Shown here: positions 7,103 through 14,511 of the stretch, piece by piece
Numbering within the stretch: position 1 is the first letter of the stretch
How the letters are laid out: each line of letters begins with the position of its first letter
DNA from: Eutrophocola sp964601805
GTDB taxonomy: Bacteria; Pseudomonadota; Gammaproteobacteria; Pseudomonadales; Pseudohongiellaceae
Assembly: GCA_964601805.1 (NCBI GenBank)
Contig: CAZROW010000027.1
Coordinates: forward strand, 1 to 36,853
Direction: 5' to 3'
DNA length: 36,853 nt
Position numbers and translations under genes: made by a program
The notes under the pieces: model-generated
What the model saw: the letters and a program-made list of their open reading frames with translations, nothing else
Told to the model about the DNA's origin: nothing
The model's database searches: none

Positions 7103-8428
7103 TTAATGTTCGGGATGCGATGAGAGGTTTTCTGCCAGGGACTCCAGTGTTCTCCCCCTGGTTTCAGGCATCAGGAACACGACGAAGACCAGTTGCAGCA
7201 CCATCATGCCGGCAAAGAAGGAAAAAATAGTGGCGCCATCAAACCGCGATAGCACTGTTGGCATCACCAGGGTAATCAACGCGGCAAAGACCCAGTGTGT
7301 GCCGCAACCCAGTGACTGGCCCTTGGTACGCACATTGTTTGGAAAAATTTCCGCAATAAACACCCAGATCACAGCACCCTGGCCGATGGCGTGTGAGGCA
7401 ATAAAGAGAAAAATGAAAATGACGACGATCATGCCGCCAGCACCGGTGGCAAAAGACCAGGACACCGTGGCCAGGGAAATGATGTAGCCGAACGAGCCGA
7501 TCAGCATCAGGGTTCTGCGTCCATACCGGTCAATCAATGCCATACCTGCCATGGTGAACACCAGGTTGACCAGTCCTATGCCGGCAGTCGAGAGCAGGGC
7601 AGAACTGGCATTGAGTCCCGCCAGTTCAAACACCCGGGGTGAAAAGTAAATGATGAAATTGATGCCGGATAACTGGTTGAAAAATGCCAGCAGGAAGGCA
7701 AGGACAATGGGAAATGCATAGGCTTTCCTGAATAGTGAGTCCTGGGTGAACTCGTGCCGGGCATGGCGAATGTCCTGGATGATGCCATCGACGTTGTCGG
7801 CGTTGGTGTAGGCAAGCACCTTGCGGCAGCCTGCCTCGTCATTCTTGCGCAGTAGCAGCCAGCGCGGACTTTCCTCGATCCCCGTCACCAGGTAGAGATA
7901 AACCAGGGCAGGGATTGCTTCCACCCCCAGCATCCAGCGCCAGTTCAGTCCCAGGGTGGTAGCCAGGACGTAATTGGAGACATAGGCAGTCAGGATGCCG
8001 AACACAATCTGGAACTGGTATAGCGCTACCAGGCGGCCACGATGCGTGGCAGGTGCGATCTCCGAAATATAGGCAGGGGCCACGATGGAGGATATGCCAA
8101 CTCCGAGTCCGCCAATAAATCGCAGGACAGCAAAGGTATAGGGATCCTGTGCCAGGGCAGAGCCGAGTGCGGAAACAAAATACAACAGGCCGATGCTGAA
8201 CAGCGTTTTCCTGCGCCCGAAAATCTCGCAGGGAATATTGCCGAAAAGGGCACCAAGCACGGTGCCCCAGAGGGCGGAGGACATGATAAACAGGCCATGA
8301 ACCAGGTCACTGGTTTGCCACAGCGACTGGATTGGCTGGTCAGCCCCGGAAATGACAGCAGTGTCAAAGCCGAACAGGAAACCGGCCACTGCCACAACAA
8401 CTGACCACTGGGTGATTTTTCTATGCAT
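7103..8428 (-). CDS. Sugar porter-type MFS transporter
   Basis: A 441-residue, 12-helix inner-membrane carrier of the sugar porter family. Visible signatures in order: GFLFGFDTAVISGA in helix 1, FGRRKTL after helix 2, RFIGGLGVGISS with a PAYISEIAP segment in helix 4-5, EESPRWL before the central loop, FFNQLSGINFIIYF in helix 7, DRYGRRTLM after helix 8 and PETRGRTLE at the end of helix 12. These match XylE/GalP/GLUT-type porters, which carry monosaccharides, polyols such as inositol, and also quinate in fungi. It lies 54 bases upstream of the dehydrogenase gene at 6206-7048 in the same direction, so it probably imports the substrate or a related compound. The hairpin at 8560-8597 may separate it from the PQQ dehydrogenase gene. 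Confidence 0.88.
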   Translation of the reverse strand: MHRKITQWSVVVAVAGFLFGFDTAVISGADQPIQSLWQTSDLVHGLFIMSSALWGTVLGALFGNIPCEIFGRRKTLFSIGLLYFVSALGSALAQDPYTFAVLRFIGGLGVGISSIVAPAYISEIAPATHRGRLVALYQFQIVFGILTAYVSNYVLATTLGLNWRWMLGVEAIPALVYLYLVTGIEESPRWLLLRKNDEAGCRKVLAYTNADNVDGIIQDIRHARHEFTQDSLFRKAYAFPIVLAFLLAFFNQLSGINFIIYFSPRVFELAGLNASSALLSTAGIGLVNLVFTMAGMALIDRYGRRTLMLIGSFGYIISLATVSWSFATGAGGMIVVIFIFLFIASHAIGQGAVIWVFIAEIFPNNVRTKGQSLGCGTHWVFAALITLVMPTVLSRFDGATIFSFFAGMMVLQLVFVVFLMPETRGRTLESLAENLSSHPEH

Positions 8429-8559
8429 GGTTTATTGTGATTATTATTATCTGTAACAAGGTACTAAAAAAGGCAGCGTTAACCAAGAAAAGTGACGCCA
8501 GGGGGATGCTTTTGATTGAGTTCAGTTGCAACGGTGTTCGGGACTGAAATCCTGAAACA

Positions 8560-8597
8560 GCACACCGGGAGTCACATTTCGCTGAATCCCGGTGTGC
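8560..8597 (-). terminator. Probable terminator after the PQQ dehydrogenase gene
   Basis: GCACACCGGGA (8560-8570) and TCCCGGTGTGC (8587-8597) form a perfect 11-bp stem with a 16-base loop. On the minus strand it begins 14 bases past the stop of the gene at 8612-10471 and is followed by TGTTTC, a weak T-tract. It could end that transcript or act as an mRNA 3' stabiliser before the transporter gene at 8428. Confidence 0.6.
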
Positions 8598-8611
8598 AAC
8601 TGTCTCTCGCC

Positions 8612-10471
8612 TTATTCGCCGTTTATCGAAAAAGCCAGCAGGACGTTGCCGGGCATGCCGAAAAATCCGCCATTGCCTGATGACACATAGAGCATGCCAT
8701 TGGCCACGATAGCCGCCGGCCCATCCACTGAGCCACCTGTGGCGGGCAGGCCATTGACCGTATCAAAATCGCGGTTGGTATTGTAGGACCAGATCATGTC
8801 CCCTGTATCGGTGGTATAGGCGCGCAGCCCACCATCGGCTGAGCCGGCCACAATAGCACCCGGGATGGCCGTCAGCGCACCTGACATCACCGGTGAGCAT
8901 CCCATGACGGCGGGATTGCAGAATAAATCACCCGGTGGAGTGAACCAGACGCGTTCACCGCTTTGCAGGTCCACTGCATGCAGGCCACCCGGCGCCTCGG
9001 TGCCAAAATCCGCCACGGCAAAGTAGGCTTTTTCCCCGTCCGAGGTGGTGCCGTAGACGCCACCAGCGGCTGCGCCTACGCCCCAGCGGTAGGTCCAGAG
9101 TTTTTCCCCGTTATTGTCGGGATCAAAGGCATGGCCTTCACCGGATTTCTGGGTGGCCACAATAATGTCTTTGCCATCGGGACCCGTGACCAGCACCGGG
9201 GAGGCGGAAAAATCGAAATCCGGACCCAGGTCCTCGGGACATCCCGGTGTATCCGGATCGCCACCCAGCCCTGGAAAACAGCCACCGGACCAGATGTCGC
9301 CGGGCAGCACCTGGTTCACCCAGACGTAATCGCCGTTTGCAACATCCAGGGCAACGACGGCATTGCTGGTTTCCATTTTCGGGCCCACGTAGGCATTGCC
9401 GGTAGTAACATAGAGCAGGCCGCGTTTGGCATCGATGGTCGGGCTGTTCCAGATGCCCACTCCGGCCGGCCCATACAGGGTCTTACCATTTTCCAGTTCC
9501 TGGACTGGTTGGGGATCCGGCAACATGAAGGTTTGCCAACGCTGTTCCCCGGTCGTGGCATCAAGGGCAGTGACGCTGCCGCGAAAAGTACAGCAGTCAT
9601 AAGTCGGTGCTTGCGGCGCAGAACTCTCTTCGGGCAGACCGGAGAGCGGGATATACAGTACGCCCTCATAATATGTCAGTGAGCCGGTACCCAGCGCGGC
9701 CGGGTGATCATCCACCTTGTGGCGCCAGATTTCTTCGCCGGTTTCGGCATCCACGGCATAGGCATTGGCCTGCTGGTCAGTGAAGAAAATGGCGGTGCGC
9801 GTTGTACCGGCTACATCGATATCCGCCACGGAAATGGCTCCGCGCACACCGGCCTCGGTCTTGAAGCTCCAGTAGGTACAACCGGTACTGGCGTTCAGGG
9901 AGAACACCACGCCTTCAAGTGAGCCCATGAACAGGCGGTCGCCATAGATGGCCGGTGCGGAACGGGCCTGGCTGATATCGGGAATGGCGAAGGCCCATTT
10001 CAGGTTCAGCCGTGGTATATCGGCGGCAGTCAGGCCGCCATTGGTCTGGTAGCGGCTGTTTTTTTCATCCAGTCCCCAGCCACTCCAGCCTCTGTCAATA
10101 TTTGCATCATCAATGGCAGGGATGTCCGGGCACATGCCCGTTTCAAAGGTGATGGGTTGATTAATGACCATGCCGCCGCTCAGGTATTCCGCGATCCCCA
10201 TACGCTGTTCATTAGTCAGGGCATTACCCTGCAAGCGCATGGCACCATCGGTTAACGAGCGCAGGATGGCATTGGCTGTCTTGGTTTGTAATTCGGACAG
10301 GGGCGGAATTTTTTCATCCTGTTCTGCGCCGGTCACGTGGCAGGCGGCACAGTTTGCATCAAAAATCTCACCAGGATCTGTTTCCTGGGCGCTGGCAAAA
10401 TTCAGCCAGGCTAACAGGATGAGAGGGAAACAGGGATACAGATAGCGTTTTGTCAGGTTGTGCTGGTGCAT
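8612..10471 (-). CDS. PQQ-dependent dehydrogenase with N-terminal cytochrome c domain (polyvinyl-alcohol-dehydrogenase-like)
   Basis: A 619-residue exported protein. The ATG at 10469-10471 is chosen because it starts a signal peptide (about residues 1-29, cut near ASAQ) and has AGGAA upstream; in-frame ATGs at 10495 and 10618 would add residues ahead of it. A c-type cytochrome domain follows with the haem site CAACH (41-45), and M91 is a candidate axial ligand. From about residue 128 a quinoprotein beta-propeller begins (GWSGWGLDEKNSRYQ), with repeated DATTGEQ/DAETGEE blade motifs and a vicinal Cys pair (C293-C294), typical of PQQ dehydrogenases. The layout resembles polyvinyl alcohol dehydrogenases more than membrane glucose/quinate dehydrogenases. 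It should oxidise an alcohol in the periplasm and pass electrons through its own haem. The substrate is unknown; PQQ genes are not in the window. Confidence 0.87.
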   Translation of the reverse strand: MHQHNLTKRYLYPCFPLILLAWLNFASAQETDPGEIFDANCAACHVTGAEQDEKIPPLSELQTKTANAILRSLTDGAMRLQGNALTNEQRMGIAEYLSGGMVINQPITFETGMCPDIPAIDDANIDRGWSGWGLDEKNSRYQTNGGLTAADIPRLNLKWAFAIPDISQARSAPAIYGDRLFMGSLEGVVFSLNASTGCTYWSFKTEAGVRGAISVADIDVAGTTRTAIFFTDQQANAYAVDAETGEEIWRHKVDDHPAALGTGSLTYYEGVLYIPLSGLPEESSAPQAPTYDCCTFRGSVTALDATTGEQRWQTFMLPDPQPVQELENGKTLYGPAGVGIWNSPTIDAKRGLLYVTTGNAYVGPKMETSNAVVALDVANGDYVWVNQVLPGDIWSGGCFPGLGGDPDTPGCPEDLGPDFDFSASPVLVTGPDGKDIIVATQKSGEGHAFDPDNNGEKLWTYRWGVGAAAGGVYGTTSDGEKAYFAVADFGTEAPGGLHAVDLQSGERVWFTPPGDLFCNPAVMGCSPVMSGALTAIPGAIVAGSADGGLRAYTTDTGDMIWSYNTNRDFDTVNGLPATGGSVDGPAAIVANGMLYVSSGNGGFFGMPGNVLLAFSINGE

Positions 10472-10625
10472 AAATAAATAGTTCCTGGTAAACATCCTGT
10501 TATATTTGTTTACCCATGGACCATCCTGGTCACATGGTCTTGAACGTCTCTGGACAAGACCCAGTTTACCGGTATTCTGGGCTCCCATCATGTTGAGCAA
10601 AGGGGTCACTTTGATCATCAGACAG

Positions 10626-11483
10626 TTAAGACTCCCGGTCCCAGCCTGACCCCAGATCTTCCGGGTCCAGCTTCATGAATGCCTCCACGGCATGCATCTG
10701 GCCATCGTAGACCTTGAAGGCCTCCCACACGACCAGGCGCTGGTTGGTGCCACGTTCCCAGGACAGCCTGAACCAGACAATGCCCATGCGTTCATCCACG
10801 GCTACCAGGCGCTTGTCCAGGGTAGTTCGCCCGGGTGAGATGTCCTGGGTCTTGATGTTGTCACAACCCTCAAATAGTACGCAGTCGGGGCCGGCCATGA
10901 TGTTGCCGTTTTCCAGCCGGTAGGCGTCTTCTGTATACGGCAGGTCGACTTCAACAAAACTGCCGGTCTTGAGCCCTGCCGGATAAAGTGAGGCAATACG
11001 AATCATTTCCTCGCGGGTATCAAGCTGCTCGGGTCTGGGCACATATTGCATGCCCCTGCTTGGCGCATTGAGTCCATCAATATTGAAGATTACCCCTTCA
11101 GTGCGGCTGCGCGTGGTCACGTTTTCAATTTCGGTGATCAGTTCATTCTCAATTTTCAGTCGCAATACCAGCAGGGTAGGGGCACCTTGTTCCTCGAGGA
11201 TGACATGGGCGCCTGCCACACCTTCAGCTTCATCGATAAAATCCTGGCGGTAGCCCCGCAGGCGAGTCGCTGTGCGCCAGAGTCCCTGGCCCAGTTCAGC
11301 TTCCTCGCTGTTTTCCGTGATGCGCACGTCCGTAGCCACTGGCAGGGATTGCGGATCTTTTTCAACCAGGGCGTAGAGAAATTCGGTGATATGTCCCTGC
11401 AGGCAGGCCCGGTCACAGGCTTGCGCCGGAATGGCAATAAAAGACAACAGGCTGAAGGACAGTAGTAAAGACAGGATGCGCAT
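10626..11483 (-). CDS. Secreted DUF8021-like protein
   Basis: A 285-residue exported protein. The ATG at 11481-11483 starts the signal peptide (MRILSLLLSFSLLSFIAIPAQA) and has a GGGGAAAA ribosome binding site; a longer reading from 11579 is less likely. The mature part begins CDRACLQGHITEFLYAL, then shows VRITENSEEAELGQGLWRTAT and LRLKIENELITEIENV. I recall this order (short helix, ENG-type strand, GLWRT, a LL-LRLKV strand and an ITEIE strand) from DUF8021, a domain common in fungal secreted proteins and also in bacteria. The C-terminal part has two Cys (DCVLFEGC) and a final FRLSWERG/AFKVYDGQMHAVEAF segment. It lies 154 bases upstream of the PQQ dehydrogenase gene, so the two may be co-expressed. 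Function unknown. Confidence 0.75.
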   Translation of the reverse strand: MRILSLLLSFSLLSFIAIPAQACDRACLQGHITEFLYALVEKDPQSLPVATDVRITENSEEAELGQGLWRTATRLRGYRQDFIDEAEGVAGAHVILEEQGAPTLLVLRLKIENELITEIENVTTRSRTEGVIFNIDGLNAPSRGMQYVPRPEQLDTREEMIRIASLYPAGLKTGSFVEVDLPYTEDAYRLENGNIMAGPDCVLFEGCDNIKTQDISPGRTTLDKRLVAVDERMGIVWFRLSWERGTNQRLVVWEAFKVYDGQMHAVEAFMKLDPEDLGSGWDRES

Positions 11484-11804
11484 AGGTTTTCCCCTTTTTT
11501 TATGGTGTTGACACGTTGACGTCCCTGGCTGGCATTGTCCCCTGACTGTCAGCCGGGCTTTATAGTAACCCAGCTTCATGCCTCAAAGTAACGCGCAAAA
11601 ATCCTGCGAGAAAAATCAAAGTGGTGAGGATAATTGAAAATGAACTTTCTTACCCCTACCTCATTAACCACGGCATCAATGTGAAGGTGGACTACCGGAA
11701 AGTGGGCGTATATTCTCCATGTGCCTGACAGGGAGTAATGACAGCACGCCTGTCCTGGTCAAAAACCACGCGAAACTCGCACCAGACGAGTTAGGGAGAT
11801 CAAC
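11484..11804. other. Divergent intergenic region, 321 bases
   Basis: This gap separates the minus-strand gene ending its 5' side at 11483 from the plus-strand gene starting at 11805, so it must hold both promoters; I cannot place either with confidence. An inverted repeat AACTCG-7-CGAGTT (11774-11792) lies immediately before the AGGGAG ribosome binding site of the plus-strand gene. A weaker GACAGG/CCTGTC pair lies near 11727-11755. No gene or RNA was recognised. Confidence 0.5.
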
Positions 11805-12797
11805 ATGAAATATTATCATCCGGTTTTCGCTGCACTTTTCCTGGTGCTTATATTGACGACACAAGCGTTTGCGGCACAAGCGCAACCTGTTCCAGGATCC
11901 TATGATGCCCTGTTGCGAAGTGCGCGCCAGGCTGCCGGGCTTGATCATGCCGGGACCTACCGGCGCATATGCGGCATGCCCGACAATCGTTTTGGTGCTC
12001 CGACCAGGCCGCCCGGCAACACGGTGCCGCCGGCACGCGATACCTGGTATGCACGCCCGTACCGGGTTTTCGATAACCTCTACTTCATCGGTACACGTTT
12101 TCATTCGGCCTGGGCATTGACCACGAGCGAAGGGATTATTGTTATTGATTCTATTTTTGAATATGCCGTTGAGGCCGAAATGATTGAGGGGCTTCGGACG
12201 CTTGGCCTGGATCCCGAGGATGTTCGCTACATGTTGATCAGTCATGCCCATGGCGACCACGACCAGGGTGCGGCGATATTCCAGCGCCGGTTTGGTACCG
12301 AGATTGTCATGGGGGAAGGGGACTGGGAATCAACGCTGGCCAGGGATGAATATCCCGGTGGCGTACCGACACGCGATATCGGTGTCGGCCCTGAAGGCCT
12401 GAAACTCACGTTGGGTGATACCACGGTCGATGTTATTGCTACACCAGGCCATACGCCGGGGACATTGTCCTACCTGTTTCCTGTCACAGAAGGGGGTCGC
12501 ACACTGACCGTCATGTACGCCGGTGGCACGGCATTCAATTTTCCGCCGACGGAAGAGGCCTTCGCGATTTACCGTGACAGCATGATTCGTTCAGCCGACA
12601 TGGCACGCGCTGCGGGAGCCACGGTGCTGATGAGCAACCATACCGAGTTCGACCGTGCGTACGACCGCGCCAGGGTTGCGCAGTTGCGTCGCCTGCCCGG
12701 CGAGAAGCACCCTTACGAATCCGATGTGGAAACTGTCGTGAATTATTTTGAAATGAGCAGGGACTGTGCCGAGGCGGAGCGGCTGCTGCGGGAGTAA
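11805..12797 (+). CDS. Secreted metallo-beta-lactamase-fold hydrolase, subclass B3-like
   Basis: A 330-residue protein with a signal peptide (cut near AFAAQA, residues 21-26) and a GGGAG ribosome binding site. The metal site is visible: SHAHGDHDQGA gives H147, H149, D151 and H152; TPGH gives H216; SNHTEFD gives H279. The ligand set and the order H-x-H-x-D-H, H, H match subclass B3, and the position of Cys221 in B1/B2 enzymes falls near a YAGGTAF segment without Cys. The N-terminal 80 residues include RICGMPDNRFGAP and a Pro-rich linker, longer than in typical B3 lactamases. It is probably a periplasmic hydrolase with two zinc ions; the substrate may be a lactone, ester or other compound. Resistance activity should not be assumed. 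The convergent terminator at 12826 follows it. Confidence 0.85.
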   Translation: MKYYHPVFAALFLVLILTTQAFAAQAQPVPGSYDALLRSARQAAGLDHAGTYRRICGMPDNRFGAPTRPPGNTVPPARDTWYARPYRVFDNLYFIGTRFHSAWALTTSEGIIVIDSIFEYAVEAEMIEGLRTLGLDPEDVRYMLISHAHGDHDQGAAIFQRRFGTEIVMGEGDWESTLARDEYPGGVPTRDIGVGPEGLKLTLGDTTVDVIATPGHTPGTLSYLFPVTEGGRTLTVMYAGGTAFNFPPTEEAFAIYRDSMIRSADMARAAGATVLMSNHTEFDRAYDRARVAQLRRLPGEKHPYESDVETVVNYFEMSRDCAEAERLLRE

Positions 12798-12825
12798 TTC
12801 GGAAACCAGAGGCCTTGCGATGAAA

Positions 12826-12872
12826 AAAGGGTGCCAGGGAGGTTTGAAAAACAGCTTTCCCTGGCACCTTTT
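12826..12872. terminator. Bidirectional terminator between convergent genes
   Basis: GGTGCCAGGGA (12830-12840) pairs with TCCCTGGCACC (12858-12868), extended by one G-T pair and three A-T pairs (AAA at 12826-12828 with TTT at 12870-12872). The A-run before and the T-run after fit intrinsic termination in both directions. It lies between the stop of the metallo-hydrolase gene (12797) and the stop of the convergent gene (12914). Confidence 0.75.
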
Positions 12873-12913
12873 ACCGGCACTTTTACCGGAACTTATACCG
12901 GCACTTACCTGAA
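12868..12913. repeat. 12-bp tandem repeat, about 3.5 units
   Basis: Units read CTTTTACCGGCA (12868-12879), CTTTTACCGGAA (12880-12891), CTTATACCGGCA (12892-12903) and a partial CTTACCTGAA (12904-12913). The array starts on the last paired base of the terminator stem and its T-run and stops exactly where the stop codon of the minus-strand gene begins (12914). It looks like local slippage duplication of the terminator's T-tract side. Confidence 0.8.
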
Positions 12914-13654
12914 CTATTCCTGCACCATCTCCAGTCCGGCATCCCGGTATAACATTTCCATTTCGTCCAGCCATTTCGGCTCTGTGCATTCATACGTCAG
13001 CACATGGTAGTCATCGAGCGCCTGCCAACGCTTGGTGGCCCTGAAGGGCTCTTCCAGCCAGAGCGGATCTTCCATTACCATTTCAGCGACTAGTATTTTC
13101 GTGCCATCAGGTAAGGGGTCGTCGAAATAATATTCCTCATGAACAGTGGCCTGGTTGCTGTGGGGATAACGTGTATCCACCTGGGTTTTCAGGCGCGTGG
13201 TTTCCACGACCAGGCGCTCACCTTCCCAGCGTGCTGTGGAATAGCCATTGCGTTCGGGAAAGAAGTCGGCCGGGTCACCTGCCTCCTCGCCGATATAGAA
13301 ACGGCGGATTTCATTGTGCAACTCATTGATGACCAGGACCTGTTCCGGGCGCTGGATGATTTCCATGGGGTAACCACCACCCGATCCCAGCATGGATTCC
13401 GGCAAACCATAACCGACACAGGCATTGCCCGGGGAATAGTTGGTGCCATCAATCAGGGCCCTGTAGGCATCTGCAGCGGCCTGGGCCTCTGCTGTCAGGA
13501 CAGGTTGGGGAATGGCGGGAGCCCCGGCGGCGTCGGCACTGCCCCGGTAGGTCGTCCAGGCACCACTGAAATCAGGCTGATCGGCAGCACTCACCATCGG
13601 GGCTGCCAGCATGGATAAGGTCAACAGAATGATATGGGTCTTTGGCATTGTCAT
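12914..13654 (-). CDS. Exported protein with DFSGAW and WEGERLVVET motifs (paralogue 3 of 3)
   Basis: A 246-residue protein. The ATG at 13652-13654 has AGG 6 bases upstream and starts the signal peptide (MTMPKTHIILLTLSMLAAP, cut near VSAA). The mature protein begins ADQPDFSGAWTTYRGS, matching the KPDLTGMW segment at residue 350 of the gene at 1406. A Pro-rich helix segment follows, then NACVGYGLPESMLGSGGGYPMEI, a RRFYIGEE turn, STARWEGERLVVETTRLK and ATVHEEYYF. This is the C-terminal half of the 1406 gene product in compact form, with a single Cys pair (C in NACVG and in YECTEP). Function unknown. It ends abutting a 12-bp tandem array. Confidence 0.78.
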   Translation of the reverse strand: MTMPKTHIILLTLSMLAAPMVSAADQPDFSGAWTTYRGSADAAGAPAIPQPVLTAEAQAAADAYRALIDGTNYSPGNACVGYGLPESMLGSGGGYPMEIIQRPEQVLVINELHNEIRRFYIGEEAGDPADFFPERNGYSTARWEGERLVVETTRLKTQVDTRYPHSNQATVHEEYYFDDPLPDGTKILVAEMVMEDPLWLEEPFRATKRWQALDDYHVLTYECTEPKWLDEMEMLYRDAGLEMVQE

Positions 13655-13742
13655 CGGAAACCTGCTCGTTGTTTTCCAAAAAAGGCAAAAGTACACAATT
13701 CCGGCAAAAAGGTCTGTGTCTGAATGTAATAGTACAAATAAC

Positions 13743-13780
13743 AAGGGGCAGAGAACACGGGGTTCCCTGCCCCTTTTTTT
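13743..13780. terminator. Hairpin terminator between two minus-strand genes
   Basis: AAGGGGCAG (13743-13751) pairs with CTGCCCCTT (13767-13775); inside, after an A/C mismatch, GAA pairs with TTC around CACGGGG. A seven-base T-run follows on the plus strand (13774-13780), so on the minus strand it begins with an A-run, about 18 bases after the stop of the gene at 13798-14277. It is a likely end point for that transcript and its plan (long arm, one mismatch, short inner stem) is similar to elements A and B. Confidence 0.7.
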
Positions 13781-13797
13781 CGGTCAGAATTTCTCGA

Positions 13798-14277
13798 TCA
13801 GGGCTTGGTTGCCGTGTCCCAGTGCTCGATGATTTTGCCATCAGCGATGCGGAACATGTCAAACCAGGTCGTGGTGTAGGCATTGCCGTCCTTGTCCACC
13901 CCTTCCCGGACCAGGGCCAGTGTCACCAGGTCGCGTTCAGCCACCATGGTGACCAGGCGATCGATATAATCCTTCGTTGGCTGTACGGGCCGGTTCTGTG
14001 CGCTAAAGTAGGCTTTGACACCAGCCAGGCCGGTTTCGGCATTCGGGTTGTGCTGGTGATATTCCTCTGCCAGGTACGTGTCCGCGGCATCCACGTTATT
14101 GGCCTGCAGGAAGTTGCGCCACATATCCCAGACCAGTTTCTTGTTGGCTGCCAGTTGCGGGTCATCACTGGCAAGCAATGCCCGCTGGGCTTCGGGTGAT
14201 AGTGCCACTACCGGTTCAGCTGCATTGGCAACCGTGCTAATAGTCAGTACTGCAAAAATGCTAATGAGTAATCTCAT
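13798..14277 (-). CDS. Secreted SnoaL/NTF2-like protein
   Basis: A 159-residue protein starting at the ATG at 14275-14277, with AGGAG at ideal spacing and a signal peptide cut near VANAA (residues 16-20). The mature part follows the SnoaL-like pattern: a helical start (NKKLVWDMWRNFLQANN), YLAEEYHQHNPN (residues 69-79), a GLAGVKAYF helix, and paired strands ending in TWFDMFRIADGKIIEHWDT (137-155). These NTF2-fold proteins bind small hydrophobic molecules in a cone-shaped pocket; many similar ones are annotated as SnoaL-like aldol condensation proteins without proof. A periplasmic location is unusual for cyclases but common in this environmental subgroup. The substrate is unknown. The gene lies 143 bases upstream of the 12914 gene with a terminator between. 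Confidence 0.8.
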   Translation of the reverse strand: MRLLISIFAVLTISTVANAAEPVVALSPEAQRALLASDDPQLAANKKLVWDMWRNFLQANNVDAADTYLAEEYHQHNPNAETGLAGVKAYFSAQNRPVQPTKDYIDRLVTMVAERDLVTLALVREGVDKDGNAYTTTWFDMFRIADGKIIEHWDTATKP

Positions 14278-14511
14278 GTCAGTCTCCTTTACCTTTATAG
14301 TGATTATTATTCTATGGTCTGACGACCAGTAATGCCTTGTCGCTGAAATCAAGAGGCATATGCAAAGCCAGGATTTCATCGGTATTAGTAGCATAACCCT
14401 TGTTGCAAGCAAAGCGGGGGAGTCAATGGATTTTCACGTTACACTGGACATTGGATTGACTACACTAATATTCAGCCCGGGATTCAGCCTGGCGCAGCGA
14501 GGAACCTGACC

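Noticed and set aside
11805..12797. Antibiotic-resistance beta-lactamase call
   Set aside because: The fold and ligands fit subclass B3, but the motif surroundings and N-terminal extension differ from proven lactamases, so only a B3-like hydrolase is supported.
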